DNA from: Chitinophaga pinensis
GTDB taxonomy: Bacteria; Bacteroidota; Bacteroidia; UBA4408
Reading direction: 5' to 3'
DNA length: 64,000 bases
NCBI GenBank assembly: GCA_945861665.1
Contig: CAMAVS010000002.1
Coordinates: 1-64,000, forward strand
Part shown: positions 15,314 through 24,994 of the stretch, piece after piece
Layout of the letters: each line of letters begins with the position of its first letter
Position numbering within the stretch: position 1 is the stretch's first letter
Position numbers and translations under genes: made by a program
The notes under the pieces: model-generated
Databases searched by the model: none
What the model saw: only the letters and a program-made list of their open reading frames with translations
Told to the model about the DNA's origin: nothing

Positions 15314-16207
15314 ATGAAAAGGGCAACTCTCACTTTTGGTATTTGTTTTATAACCCTGTTTAGCACTGCACAAACCTGGGCTCCTATTGGAGCTAAGTGG
15401 ACGTATGCTGCATTCAACAATACAAATGGTAATATTAGTTATCGTGAATGGATTTGTGTTGGTGACACTATTGTTGGCGTTGATTCTTGCAGAATAATCA
15501 GAAGGCTTGGTTTTCCTATGGATCAAGACATCGTGAATCCGCTAATTACCTACGAAGACGGCAATAGGATTTATATGTATAATATATTCTCAAATCAATT
15601 TACAGTGTTGTATGATTTTAATAAAAATGCCGGTGATACTTGGATTACAAATGTTGACTCCTGCGATATTGTTATGACTGTTGATTCAACTGATACAGAA
15701 TTAATAAATGGCAATTCGCTTAAAGTCCTTTATGTAACATCAAACGACCCATATGTTTTTAGTGGAAAAATAATACAACATATGGGGCATTTATCAAGAC
15801 CCTTTCCAAATGTTGTTTATTATTGTCGGCATTGTAGTGATGATTGGTTTGTTTACAATGGTCTCCGATGTTATGAAGACAGTGTGTTTGGATACCACAG
15901 CTTTAATATTGCAGCCAGTTGTGATGATATAACGAGTGTAAATGAAGAAAATTTTTCTAAAACATTTACAATTTTCCCCAACCCATCAAGCGGATTATTA
16001 AACATCGAAACTACATTTTCTAAAAAAGAAAATATAAGCATTAGCCTTTATAATGTAATAGGAACAAGGCTTATCAATATTGAACAAGGGCCTGTTGTTG
16101 GAACTTATAATCAACAACTAAACATTGAATCGCTTCCTTCGAGTGTTTATTTTTTATCTATTCAAACGGACAATACTACTGCAATAAGGAAAGTAGTGAA
16201 AGAGTAA
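15314..16207 (+). CDS. Secreted protein with T9SS type A sorting domain
   Basis: A 297-aa protein with a signal peptide (cleavage near STAQ), a central beta-rich region of about 180 residues with no recognised family, and a C-terminal T9SS sorting domain (about 215-297). That domain contains the hallmark FTIFPNPSSG, a YNVIGTRL strand and a SSVYFLSIQT strand with a basic tail. It is cargo for the secretion system whose parts are encoded near 4-8.6 kb. Conserved cysteines (GDTCD-like pairs) suggest disulfides. Function of the central part unknown. Confidence 0.85.
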   Translation: MKRATLTFGICFITLFSTAQTWAPIGAKWTYAAFNNTNGNISYREWICVGDTIVGVDSCRIIRRLGFPMDQDIVNPLITYEDGNRIYMYNIFSNQFTVLYDFNKNAGDTWITNVDSCDIVMTVDSTDTELINGNSLKVLYVTSNDPYVFSGKIIQHMGHLSRPFPNVVYYCRHCSDDWFVYNGLRCYEDSVFGYHSFNIAASCDDITSVNEENFSKTFTIFPNPSSGLLNIETTFSKKENISISLYNVIGTRLINIEQGPVVGTYNQQLNIESLPSSVYFLSIQTDNTTAIRKVVKE

Positions 16208-16217
16208 TTTATTATAG

Positions 16218-16242
16218 AACTTGGAACACAAATTTCCAAGTT
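16218..16242. terminator. Hairpin between convergent genes
   Basis: A 9-bp perfect stem (16218-16226 with 16234-16242) lies between the T9SS cargo gene and the GNAT gene, which are convergent. There is no long T-tract, so terminator function is moderate inference. Confidence 0.5.
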
Positions 16243-16244
16243 AA

Positions 16245-16679
16245 CTATATCCCTTTCTCCATCAAATAATGCTGTATCTCATCCCACATTAAATAGCTTT
16301 TTTCAACTACAGTATAACCACATCTTTTATAAAATTCAAGGGCATTTTCTCGCGCGTGAAGAATAATTTTATTCATTCCTTGCTTCTTTGCTTCTTGTTC
16401 TATGTAGTCCATTATTTTTGCTCCATAGCCTTTTCCTTGCGCTGTAGAACTAACTCCCATAAAACGCACCTGACCTATTTTTTTGTTATCTGTACTGTTT
16501 AATCTACATACGGCTACCGCATTGTTATTTTCATCCAACATTAAAGCGTGAGTGCTTGTATTTTCGAGATCATCCTTTTCACTTCCTTTTGGTTTCCCCC
16601 AAGGTGCGCGCAGTACTTCCCAACGCAGTTGATAATACTTCTCAAACTCTTCCTTGTTAGAAGGAGAAATTATTTTCAT
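16245..16679 (-). CDS. GNAT-family N-acetyltransferase
   Basis: A 144-aa single GNAT domain. The acetyl-CoA motif A is visible as VRFMGVSSTAQGKGYGAKIM (Q-x-x-G-x-G/A pattern), followed by HARENALEFYKRCGYTVVE, typical of motif B. It resembles ElaA/YjcF-like enzymes of unknown substrate. The ATG follows directly after the stop codon of the M42 peptidase gene (no gap), so it is the last gene of that transcript. Confidence 0.85.
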   Translation of the reverse strand: MKIISPSNKEEFEKYYQLRWEVLRAPWGKPKGSEKDDLENTSTHALMLDENNNAVAVCRLNSTDNKKIGQVRFMGVSSTAQGKGYGAKIMDYIEQEAKKQGMNKIILHARENALEFYKRCGYTVVEKSYLMWDEIQHYLMEKGI

Positions 16680-17726
16680 TTAGTTAAAGCTCCAATCGTA
16701 TGTATCCAAATCCTGTATGCAATTTTTCAGCAAGGCAATGCTTCCTAAAATATCATCCTTGTCGGCCATTTCAATTACCTGATGAATGTGCCGTGTTGGA
16801 ATAGATACAGCTCCGGAAATCGCCCCACCGGCTGTCATACGTTGTATCCCTGCAGTATCGGTTCCTCCTGCAGGTAATATTTCAAGTTGTGTTTTTATCT
16901 TGTGTTTGGCTGCCGTTTTTTTCATATACTCCACCATACGGTAATCACATATAGTACTTGAGTCCATAATTTTTATAGCTGTTCCATCACCTAAACGCGT
17001 AATCATTTCGTGTTCTTTTGCCCCTGGAACATCGTAAGCAATAGTTGTGTCCAGTCCAAATCCAAAATCGGGTTGTATTTGCAATGCCGAAACATTGGCG
17101 CCTCTAATCCCAACCTCTTCTTGAACTGTAAACACTGCATATACATCATAAGGTGAGTTTTTTAATTGACGCAATGTTTCAATTAAAATAAAAACAGAAA
17201 CACGGTTATCAATTGATTTACAATTCACACAATTACCCATTTCTATCAATTCACGCTCACGGGTTACGGTATTTCCAACACGTATTACTTTCTCCACTTC
17301 TTTTTTGGGCATACCCAAATCAATAAAGTAATCTTCAATCTTTGCTACTTTAGTACGCTCTTCAGCACTCATTACGTGTATCGGTTTTGAACCCATAACG
17401 CCTACCAAATCTTTTTTCCCGTGTACCACAACACGCTGTGCTGTTAACGTTTTTGGGTCGAAACCGCCCAAAGGAATAAAACGCAAAAAGCCCTTTTCAT
17501 CGATGTGTGTAACAATAAAACCTATCTCATCCATATGAGCAGCTATCATTACTTTTTTATTTTTCTTGCCTTTTTTAAAGGCAGTAACATTGCCCATATT
17601 ATCAATACTAACTTTATCAGCAAGCTTTTTTACTTCACGCAATACAAGGTTTCTAACTTTTTGTTCGTAACCCGGAACTCCCGGAGTTTCACATATTTCT
17701 TTAAGCAATTTAATATTCAACGACAT
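16680..17726 (-). CDS. M42-family metallo-aminopeptidase
   Basis: A 348-aa cytoplasmic dizinc peptidase of the M42 (TET/FrvX-like) family. Metal ligands and catalytic residues are visible: His64 and Asp66 (IAAHMDEIGF), SIDNRV, VQEEVG, the Asp of GLDTT, and the His of PTRHIHQ. AGGTDTAG is also conserved. The insert after residue 75 is the PA-like dodecamer domain of the family. These enzymes trim N-terminal residues from peptides. It lies 4 nt downstream of pyk. Confidence 0.9.
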   Translation of the reverse strand: MSLNIKLLKEICETPGVPGYEQKVRNLVLREVKKLADKVSIDNMGNVTAFKKGKKNKKVMIAAHMDEIGFIVTHIDEKGFLRFIPLGGFDPKTLTAQRVVVHGKKDLVGVMGSKPIHVMSAEERTKVAKIEDYFIDLGMPKKEVEKVIRVGNTVTRERELIEMGNCVNCKSIDNRVSVFILIETLRQLKNSPYDVYAVFTVQEEVGIRGANVSALQIQPDFGFGLDTTIAYDVPGAKEHEMITRLGDGTAIKIMDSSTICDYRMVEYMKKTAAKHKIKTQLEILPAGGTDTAGIQRMTAGGAISGAVSIPTRHIHQVIEMADKDDILGSIALLKNCIQDLDTYDWSFN

Positions 17727-17730
17727 GATA

Positions 17731-19158
17731 TTATTTTATATAACTGAGTTTAATCATATTGGCTCTTCCTTTTTCTTTCATTGGAATACTTGCAATGTTT
17801 ATTATAAGGTCATCTGTTTTAACGTAATTGAATTTTTTTAAATAGGTATTTATATCTTTAATTGTTTGGTCTGTGCTTTCGTACTTATCGTAGAAAAATC
17901 CTCTTACGCCCCAAACCAAACTTAGCGTGTTTAATAGTATTGGATTTTCCGTGAAGATAAAAATATTTGCTTTCGGGCGATGACTCGATAATTTAAAAGC
18001 AGTATAGCCCGAGTTCGTCATCGAAACAATTCCTTTTGCTTTTGCTTGTCGTGCCATTACACAGGCATTATAGCAAATAGAATCGGAAATAAACGTTTGT
18101 GTGGTAATTGCCGGTGCGTGTTCGCGGTTATATATTTCACCACCTTTTTCCACTGCAGCAACAATTTTTTGCATATGCTCAATCACATTCACAGGATATT
18201 TCCCTACCGATGTTTCACCGCTTAACATAACGGCATCAGCACCATCCATTACCGCATTTGCTACATCGTTCACTTCTGCTCGTGTTGGGGTATAAGCAGT
18301 AATCATACTCTCCATCATTTGTGTGGCAATAATAACGGGCTTTGATGCTTGAATACATTTATCTACCAACATTTTTTGAATCAATGGAACTTGCTCCATC
18401 GGCATTTCTACACCCAAGTCGCCACGCGCAACCATTATTGCATCTGCAAGATCTATGATACCATCAATTTCTTTTACCGCCTCGGGCTTTTCAATTTTTG
18501 CAATAATACGCGATGTTTTTTTGTTCTTTTTAATGATGTCTTTTAAATCGGCAATATCTGTCACCGAACGAACAAAAGACAAACCAATCCACTCCACATT
18601 ATTTTTTAATGCAAAGTCCAAATCCCGTATGTCTTTTTTAGTAAGACAAGGCAATGATATTTTTGTATTCGGCAGGTTCACTCCTTTTTTGGAAGAAAGT
18701 GTTCCGCCATTCACAACTATAGCCTTAACAATATCTTTACGATTAGTAGCTGTAACTTTTAACAATAATTTCCCATCATCAATCAATACACGATCGTCAA
18801 TTGCAACATCTTTTGGAAATTGTTTGTAGGTGATATAAACCTTTTTATTGTTACCAATACATTGCTGTGTGGTAATAATCAACTCTTGCCCATTTACAAT
18901 TTCTACTGCACCATTTTCAACAGCCCCAATACGTAGTTTAGGGCCTTGCAAATCAACTAAAATAGCAGTATGGTGTTTGTTTTTTTTATTCAGTTTACGA
19001 ATGTTGTCAATTACTTTTTGATGATCTTCATACGAACCGTGTGACGAGTTAATACGGCAAACATCGACCCCAGCGTGAATCATTTTCTCAAGCACGTCAA
19101 TGGGAGTTGAGGCCGGACCCATTGTAGCAATTATTTTAGTTTTATTCCAAGACTTCAT
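17731..19158 (-). CDS. pyk: Pyruvate kinase
   Basis: A 475-aa enzyme converting phosphoenolpyruvate and ADP to pyruvate and ATP. It contains the N-terminal TKIIATMGPAS motif, CRINSSHG, the active-site IAKIEKPEAV with its Lys, MVARGDLGVE and the ATQMMESM/AEVNDVANAV/MLSGETSVGKYP blocks. Length is normal. Upstream asd lies 33 nt away on the same strand; the M42 peptidase gene follows by 4 nt. Confidence 0.96.
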   Translation of the reverse strand: MKSWNKTKIIATMGPASTPIDVLEKMIHAGVDVCRINSSHGSYEDHQKVIDNIRKLNKKNKHHTAILVDLQGPKLRIGAVENGAVEIVNGQELIITTQQCIGNNKKVYITYKQFPKDVAIDDRVLIDDGKLLLKVTATNRKDIVKAIVVNGGTLSSKKGVNLPNTKISLPCLTKKDIRDLDFALKNNVEWIGLSFVRSVTDIADLKDIIKKNKKTSRIIAKIEKPEAVKEIDGIIDLADAIMVARGDLGVEMPMEQVPLIQKMLVDKCIQASKPVIIATQMMESMITAYTPTRAEVNDVANAVMDGADAVMLSGETSVGKYPVNVIEHMQKIVAAVEKGGEIYNREHAPAITTQTFISDSICYNACVMARQAKAKGIVSMTNSGYTAFKLSSHRPKANIFIFTENPILLNTLSLVWGVRGFFYDKYESTDQTIKDINTYLKKFNYVKTDDLIINIASIPMKEKGRANMIKLSYIK

Positions 19159-19191
19159 TCCGTAAAAATAAGAAAGGTTAAATATATAAAA

Positions 19192-20181
19192 TCAAATTAA
19201 CTTCTGTGTTACTAAGTATTCTGCAATTTGAATCGCATTGGTTGCTGCACCTTTTCTAAGATTGTCGGACACAATCCACATATTCAATGTATTGGGATTC
19301 GATTCGTCCCTGCGAATTCTTCCAACAAATACTTCATCTTTATTATGTGCATCCATCGGCATAGGGTATTTTAAATTTTTCACATCGTCAACCACCATAA
19401 CTCCGGGAGCATTTTGTAACAATGTACGCACTTCATTTAAGTCAAAGTCGTTTGCAAATTCAATGTTCACACTTTCGCTGTGCCCCCCCATTACAGGGAT
19501 ACGAACAGTAGTAGCAGTAAGGCGAATAGAATCGTCACCCATGATTTTTTTTGTTTCGGTCACCATTTTCATTTCTTCTTTGGTATAGCCATTATCCAAA
19601 AAAACATCAATTTGCGGAATTACATTTAAGTCGATGGTGTAAGGATAAGCCATCTCTCCTTTTATTCCATTGCGTTCGTTCATTAACTGCGTTACAGCTT
19701 TTACGCCCGTTCCTGTAACCGACTGATAAGTAGAAACAATAACTCTTTTGATATTATATTTTTTATGCAATGGGTTTAATGCAACCACCATTTGTATGGT
19801 TGAGCAATTAGGGTTGGCAATTATTTTATCTATTGATGTTAGTTCGCTTGCATTAATTTCAGGAACTACTAATTTTTTACTTGCATCCATTCTCCAAGCC
19901 GACGAATTATCGATAACAGTTATTCCTGCTGCTGCAAATTTTGGAGCCCACTCCAACGATGTTGAGCCACCTGCCGAAAACAGTGCAATATTGGGCTGCA
20001 TATCAATGGCTGTTTGCATACCAACGACCTTACATTTCTTTTCATTGTATACAATTTCTTTGCCTACCGATTTCTCAGATGCAACCGGAATTAACTCGCT
20101 AACCGGGAAGTTTCGCTCCCGTAACACTTCTATCATTTTTGTTCCAACAAGGCCTGTTGCCCCTACTACTGCTACTTTCAT
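19192..20181 (-). CDS. asd: Aspartate-semialdehyde dehydrogenase
   Basis: A 329-aa NADPH-dependent enzyme that makes aspartate semialdehyde for lysine, threonine and methionine synthesis. The nucleotide-binding GATGLVG is at the N-terminus. The catalytic Cys is 126 in NPNCSTIQM, and the conserved GGHSESVNIEF and RIRRDESNP blocks are present. It is the first gene in the asd-pyk-M42-GNAT group. No clear promoter element is recognised upstream. Confidence 0.95.
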   Translation of the reverse strand: MKVAVVGATGLVGTKMIEVLRERNFPVSELIPVASEKSVGKEIVYNEKKCKVVGMQTAIDMQPNIALFSAGGSTSLEWAPKFAAAGITVIDNSSAWRMDASKKLVVPEINASELTSIDKIIANPNCSTIQMVVALNPLHKKYNIKRVIVSTYQSVTGTGVKAVTQLMNERNGIKGEMAYPYTIDLNVIPQIDVFLDNGYTKEEMKMVTETKKIMGDDSIRLTATTVRIPVMGGHSESVNIEFANDFDLNEVRTLLQNAPGVMVVDDVKNLKYPMPMDAHNKDEVFVGRIRRDESNPNTLNMWIVSDNLRKGAATNAIQIAEYLVTQKLI

Positions 20182-20436
20182 ATTGTTGTATTAATAAAAA
20201 AACCTCTCTGTTTAAGGAAAGGTCTTGTGGTTATTTTTTAGTGTAAAACACAATTATCCTTTCCATTATAGGAAGGGTTTATTAAGTTGCTTTATGCTTT
20301 TAAAATTTTTCATTTATTGCTACAAACCTACGTCAATTTTTCGAAATGAAGAAATTGTAACCTTCCTATTTTGTGCCCACTCTCTCTTAAATTTGCAAAT
20401 GAAACGAGTTAATTTTTTCAATCTTCAATTTATGGT

Positions 20437-20444
20437 TAACTTTG
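20437..20444 (+). promoter_or_regulatory. -7 element for sucA
   Basis: TAACTTTG matches TAnnTTTG, 28 nt upstream of the ATG at 20473. No TTG is found at the -33 distance. Confidence 0.45.
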
Positions 20445-20472
20445 GTGTTTAAATTTTGCAGATAAATTTATT

Positions 20473-23199
20473 ATGGATAAATATTCCTATTTAAGCAATG
20501 CTCATAATGCTTCCATTGAAGACTTATTTCAGCAATACTTAATAGACAATAATTCGATGGATATTGGATGGCAAAAGTTTTTTGAAGGTTTTGAATTTGC
20601 ACAAAAAAATTACGAGGATGCCCGAGAAATTCCTCAAAATGTAAAAAAGGAATTTAGTGTCATAAACTTAATAAACGCATATAGAAGCAGAGGGCACTTG
20701 TTTACAAAAACAAATCCTGTGCGGGAAAGAAGACAGTATACTCCTACACTTAATATTGAAAATTTCGGTTTAGAAATTACCGATTTAGAAGTTGTTTTTC
20801 AAGCGGGCACACAAATAGGAATTGGTGCTTCCAAATTAAAAAACATTGTTGCACATTTAGAGCAAACATATTGCCAATCTATTGGAGTTGAGTATATGTA
20901 TATTCGAAATGCGAAGATTGTAAATTGGTTGCAAACACGCATGGAAACCACAAAGAATACACCGGTTTATTCGTTGGATGAAAAAAAGGGGATTCTTGAT
21001 AAATTGAATGAAGCAGTAATTTTCGAAAACTTTTTGCACACCAAATTTGTTGGCCAGAAACGCTTTTCGCTTGAAGGTGCCGAAACAACTATTCCTGCTA
21101 TGGATGCAGTGATGGAAACAGGTTCTGATTTAGGAGTAGAAGATTATGTGATTGGAATGGCTCATCGCGGACGGCTTAATGTATTGGCAAATATTTTGAA
21201 CAAAACATACAAGGATATTTTTACAGAATTTGAGGGTGCCCTATCCGAAGATTCACTTTTTGATGGAGATGTTAAATACCATATGGGTTACTCGTCTAAT
21301 CAGTTGAGTAAAAAGGGGAAAAAGATGCATACTAGTTTAACACCCAACCCTTCGCATTTGGAGGCTGTTAATCCCGTTGTGGAAGGTATTGCAAGGGCAA
21401 AGATAGATGGTGTTCACAAAGGCGATAGCAGCAAGGTGTGCCCTATACTTATACACGGTGATGCAGCGGTTGCAGGACAAGGCATCATTTATGAATTGAT
21501 ACAAATGTCGATGCTGGATGGCTATAAAACAGGCGGCACTATTCACATTGTTATTAATAACCAAGTTGGATTTACTACTAATTTTACAGATGGACGTTCA
21601 AGTATTTATTGTACGGATGTGGCGAAAGTAGTATTGTCACCCGTTTTTCACGTAAATGGTGATGATGTTGAAGCGGTAGTTTTTGCTTGTCAGATGGCAA
21701 TGGAGTTCCGACAGATATTTAAAAAAGATGTTTTCATTGATATTTTGTGTTATAGAAAATATGGTCATAATGAAGGAGACGAGCCACGTTTTACACAACC
21801 AAAATTATACGACCTCATTGCTAAACATCCTAATCCAAGAGATATATATATTCAACAATTGATTGAGCAAGGCGCAATTTCGAGTGAAGGATCAAAAGAA
21901 CTAGAAAAGAATTTCAAAGCAATGTTGCAAGAAAAACTTAATGAAGCGAAACAGACAGAGAAAGCAAAAGTGACTTCATTTCTTGAAGGGCAGTGGACGG
22001 GTGTAAAAATGGCCGATGCAGACGCTTTTGATAAATCATCGGATACATCAGTTGACAAAAAAATATTTTTGGAAATAGCAAAAAAAATTGTGTCGTTGCC
22101 CAAGGATAAAAATTTCTTTAGCAAAACACTAAAGTTGTTTGACGATCGCGCTAATATGATTACCAAAGACAATTATGATTGGGCAATGGGCGAATTGATG
22201 GCATATGCTACCTTGATGAACGAAGGACATGGTGTGCGTTTCAGTGGACAAGATGTGGAGAGGGGAACTTTTTCTCACCGTCACGCAATAGTGAAAGTAG
22301 AGGATTCGGAAGAAGAATATACTCCCTTAAATAATTTCGGAGCTGAAGGAAAACTGAATATATATAACTCGCTTTTGTCCGAATATGCAGTTCTGGGATT
22401 TGAGTATGGGTACGCAATGGCAACGCCTAACAACCTCGCTATTTGGGAAGCCCAGTTCGGTGATTTTTTCAACGGAGCACAAATTATAATCGATCAGTTT
22501 ATATCATCTGCAGAATATAAATGGAGAAGAATGAATGGCTTAGTAATGCTACTTCCTCATGGATATGAGGGCATGGGTCCTGAACACTCCAGCGCACGTA
22601 TGGAACGCTTTCTACAAATGTGTGCGGAAAATAATTTACAAATTGTAAATACTACAACACCTGCAAATCAATTTCACGTATTGCGCAGACAAATAAAAAG
22701 AGATTTCCGAAAACCATTAATATGTTTTACTCCTAAAAAACTATTGCGTTATCCAAGTTGTGTTTCTTCGGTTAAGGACTTTACTAATGGTGGTTTTCAA
22801 GAAGTAATAGATGATGTTATCGCTAATCCAAAATTAGTACATAAAATTGTTTTTTGCACAGGAAAAATTTATTATGATTTGATAGAAGGAAAAGAAAAAG
22901 CATGTGTAAGCGACACAGCTATAGTGCGTATCGAACAGCTGTATCCTTTTCCTGTTAAGCAATTAGAGGTAGTTCTAAAAAAATATGATGTCGCTACCAA
23001 TTTTTATTGGGTACAGGAAGAGTCAGAAAATATGGGCGCTTGGGCATTTATACTGCGCACTTTTATGAATCATTCTGAAACAAGCAAAATAAAATTACAA
23101 TATATTGGACGTCAAGAAAGTGCCAGCCCGGCAACAGGTTTTGCCAAATTGCACGTACAACAACAGCAAGCAATTATAAATAAAGTATTTGAAAAATAA
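20473..23199 (+). CDS. sucA: 2-oxoglutarate dehydrogenase E1 component
   Basis: A 908-aa thiamin-diphosphate decarboxylase, the first subunit of the 2-oxoglutarate dehydrogenase complex of the TCA cycle. The N-terminal segment (YLSNAHNASIEDLFQQYL) is the E2-docking region. GMAHRGRLNVLANI and HGDAAVAGQGI are characteristic of the E1 family, as are the KYGHNEGDEPRFTQP block and the C-terminal YPFP motif. The E2 gene follows after a 94-bp spacer holding an unusual heptad repeat. Confidence 0.96.
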   Translation: MDKYSYLSNAHNASIEDLFQQYLIDNNSMDIGWQKFFEGFEFAQKNYEDAREIPQNVKKEFSVINLINAYRSRGHLFTKTNPVRERRQYTPTLNIENFGLEITDLEVVFQAGTQIGIGASKLKNIVAHLEQTYCQSIGVEYMYIRNAKIVNWLQTRMETTKNTPVYSLDEKKGILDKLNEAVIFENFLHTKFVGQKRFSLEGAETTIPAMDAVMETGSDLGVEDYVIGMAHRGRLNVLANILNKTYKDIFTEFEGALSEDSLFDGDVKYHMGYSSNQLSKKGKKMHTSLTPNPSHLEAVNPVVEGIARAKIDGVHKGDSSKVCPILIHGDAAVAGQGIIYELIQMSMLDGYKTGGTIHIVINNQVGFTTNFTDGRSSIYCTDVAKVVLSPVFHVNGDDVEAVVFACQMAMEFRQIFKKDVFIDILCYRKYGHNEGDEPRFTQPKLYDLIAKHPNPRDIYIQQLIEQGAISSEGSKELEKNFKAMLQEKLNEAKQTEKAKVTSFLEGQWTGVKMADADAFDKSSDTSVDKKIFLEIAKKIVSLPKDKNFFSKTLKLFDDRANMITKDNYDWAMGELMAYATLMNEGHGVRFSGQDVERGTFSHRHAIVKVEDSEEEYTPLNNFGAEGKLNIYNSLLSEYAVLGFEYGYAMATPNNLAIWEAQFGDFFNGAQIIIDQFISSAEYKWRRMNGLVMLLPHGYEGMGPEHSSARMERFLQMCAENNLQIVNTTTPANQFHVLRRQIKRDFRKPLICFTPKKLLRYPSCVSSVKDFTNGGFQEVIDDVIANPKLVHKIVFCTGKIYYDLIEGKEKACVSDTAIVRIEQLYPFPVKQLEVVLKKYDVATNFYWVQEESENMGAWAFILRTFMNHSETSKIKLQYIGRQESASPATGFAKLHVQQQQAIINKVFEK

Positions 23200-23211
23200 A
23201 TGGTAATAAAA

Positions 23212-23288
23212 TAGATGTTGGCTATTCGATATTAGATGTTGGACTTTCTCACATCTAAAATCCAATACCCAATGTCCAATATCTAAAA
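23212..23288. repeat. Heptad-periodic inverted repeat between sucA and sucB
   Basis: Eleven contiguous 7-bp units fill 23212-23288. The first five follow roughly TRGATRT (e.g. TAGATGT twice, TGGACTT). After a central TCTCACA unit, the last five are TCYAAWA-like (TCTAAAA twice, TCCAATA twice, CCCAATG), i.e. reverse complements of the first half. The whole would fold into a long imperfect hairpin in the mRNA. Similar heptad arrays occur between genes in Bacteroidota, as I recall; the function is unknown. Confidence 0.75.
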
Positions 23289-23293
23289 CAAAA

Positions 23294-24550
23294 ATGGCGA
23301 TAATCGAAATGAAAGTACCAAGTCCGGGCGAATCAATTACAGAAGTAGTAATTGCGCGTTGGTTAAAAAAAGATGGAGAATACGTAGAGAAAGATGAAGA
23401 AGTAGCGGAAGTAGATTCCGACAAAGCTACACTTACAATCAATGCGGAAGAATCGGGTGCAATAAAAACCTTGGCTGCAGAAGGCGATACTGTTAAAGTA
23501 GGGCAAGTTGTTTGTTCTATTGATACATCTGTAAAGGGAGAGAGCAAACCTAAGACTGAACCAAAAAAAGAAGTTGCTGTTACTGCTAAAGCAGAAGCCA
23601 AACCATCAACTAGCAACCAACCCCCGATAGCTATCGGGGCAACAACTAATTACGCAAACGGAACACCCTCACCTGCTGCAAAAAAGCTAATGGATGAAAA
23701 TAACCTAACGGCAAACAAAATTGTAGCAAGTGGAAAAGATGGCAGAATTACAAAGGGTGATGTTTTACATACTTTATCAAATGGCTTTGATAGTTCTTCA
23801 ACTTCCGGATGGGGAGGAAGCAGAGATAAAGAGCGAAAAAAAATGACGCCCTTGCGTAAAAAATTAGCACAGCGTTTGGTTGCAGTAAAAAATGAAACCG
23901 CTATGCTCACTACTTTTAATGAAGTTGATATGAATGCAATTTATAATTTACGCGCCAAATATAATCCGGTAATAGAAAAGAAGTACGGGGTGAAATTGGG
24001 CTTTATGAGTTTCTTTACTAAGGCAGTTACAGAGGCATTAAATTTATATCCGGCAGTAAATGCAATGATTGATGGTGATGAAATTATCTACCACAAATAT
24101 GCTGATATCGGAATTGCTGTAAGTGCCCCAAAAGGCTTGGTTGTTCCAGTATTGCGAAACGCAGAACAAATGAGCCTAACACAAATAGAGACAGAAATAA
24201 AAAGTCTTGCAGTAAAAGCAAGAGAAAATAAAATTACCTTGGATGATATGACCGGTGGAACATTTACCATTACCAACGGAGGAGTATTTGGCTCTATGAT
24301 GAGCACCCCAATAATTAATCCACCACAAAGTGCAATTTTAGGGATGCACAATGTTGTTGAGCGGCCGGTTGCTATAAACGGTCAAGTTGTTATTCGTCCG
24401 ATGATGTATGTTGCATTGTCTTATGATCACAGAGTTATTGATGGTCGTGAATCTGTAGGCTTTTTGGTTAAAGTAAAAGAAATGTTGGAAAACCCAAGCA
24501 AGATGTTATTCGGAGGAAAAGATCCGAATGAAGTTGTATTGGGATTGTAA
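23294..24550 (+). CDS. sucB: Dihydrolipoyllysine-residue succinyltransferase (2-oxoglutarate dehydrogenase E2)
   Basis: A 418-aa E2 subunit. The lipoyl domain (1-75) has the modified Lys in [10 protein letters not shown] flexible linker (76-120) follows, then an E3/E1-binding domain (about 120-155) with [11 protein letters not shown] and the [11 protein letters not shown] motif. The catalytic domain (about 185-418) has the active-site His in [11 protein letters not shown]. The linker contains a perfect 18-bp palindrome encoding PPIAIG. It forms the core of the complex with SucA; E3 is not in this window. Confidence 0.96.
   Translation: MAIIEMKVPSPGESITEVVIARWLKKDGEYVEKDEEVAEVDSDKATLTINAEESGAIKTLAAEGDTVKVGQVVCSIDTSVKGESKPKTEPKKEVAVTAKAEAKPSTSNQPPIAIGATTNYANGTPSPAAKKLMDENNLTANKIVASGKDGRITKGDVLHTLSNGFDSSSTSGWGGSRDKERKKMTPLRKKLAQRLVAVKNETAMLTTFNEVDMNAIYNLRAKYNPVIEKKYGVKLGFMSFFTKAVTEALNLYPAVNAMIDGDEIIYHKYADIGIAVSAPKGLVVPVLRNAEQMSLTQIETEIKSLAVKARENKITLDDMTGGTFTITNGGVFGSMMSTPIINPPQSAILGMHNVVERPVAINGQVVIRPMMYVALSYDHRVIDGRESVGFLVKVKEMLENPSKMLFGGKDPNEVVLGL
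23622..23639. repeat. Perfect 18-bp palindrome within the sucB linker
   Basis: CCCCGATAGCTATCGGGG is perfectly self-complementary. It lies in frame in the disordered linker between the lipoyl and E3-binding domains. The same palindromic core (GATAGCTATC flanked by C/G runs) recurs in Bacteroidota genomes, as I recall, so it may be an inserted repetitive element. Confidence 0.7.
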
Positions 24551-24576
24551 AAACGAATGAAGTTACTTGACAAAAA

Positions 24577-24951
24577 ATGAGAAAAAGATTCTTTTTTATT
24601 GCTATTGTGCTAATGTCAGTAGCTAGTTGCAAGACGAAAAAGGAAACTGCAAAAACAGAAGTCGCTCCGGTTGTAATACCTGTATTGGATTGCAGCACTT
24701 CCGGTTTAACATTTGCTTCCGTTCAATCAATTTTTGACAAAAATTGTGTCTCCTGTCACGGTTATAGGGGAGATGCCGGTTATAATTTTTTTTCAACCGC
24801 TGATATTAGAAGAGCAGCAAAAAATGGCAACTTGTTGGGCACTGTAAAGTGGCATAAGGGGTATCCAAAAATGCCAGCACAAGCAAATCAATTAGACAAA
24901 GTGTCTATCAATCTAATTGAATGTTGGATTGCTAATGGAATGAAAGAATAA
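24577..24951 (+). CDS. Mono-haem c-type cytochrome lipoprotein
   Basis: A 124-aa lipoprotein (lipobox VASC, Cys18) with one haem-attachment motif CVSCH (57-61) and a probable Met ligand at 99 in YPKMPAQ. The fold between them fits a class I cytochrome c, with a C-terminal helix IECWIANGMKE like those seen in Bacteroidota haem lipoproteins. It would be an electron carrier anchored in the envelope. Partners are not evident nearby. It is convergent with the propeller/SpoIIE gene. Confidence 0.85.
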   Translation: MRKRFFFIAIVLMSVASCKTKKETAKTEVAPVVIPVLDCSTSGLTFASVQSIFDKNCVSCHGYRGDAGYNFFSTADIRRAAKNGNLLGTVKWHKGYPKMPAQANQLDKVSINLIECWIANGMKE

Positions 24952-24994
24952 TAGTTTCATTCACATTAGAATGATTTCGTGAAGTAAAAAGGTA

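Noticed and set aside
20182-20472. T-box or riboswitch upstream of asd or sucA
   Set aside because: Only a weak 6-7-bp stem near 20257-20276 is visible; no conserved leader motif could be found.
23212-23288. Heptad array as a CRISPR or a simple terminator
   Set aside because: The period is 7 bp with no spacers, and there is no T-tract; the two halves mirror each other instead.
23095-23616. Antisense frame of 173 codons across sucA and sucB
   Set aside because: It is a shadow of two clear coding genes, crosses the heptad spacer and has no recognisable features.
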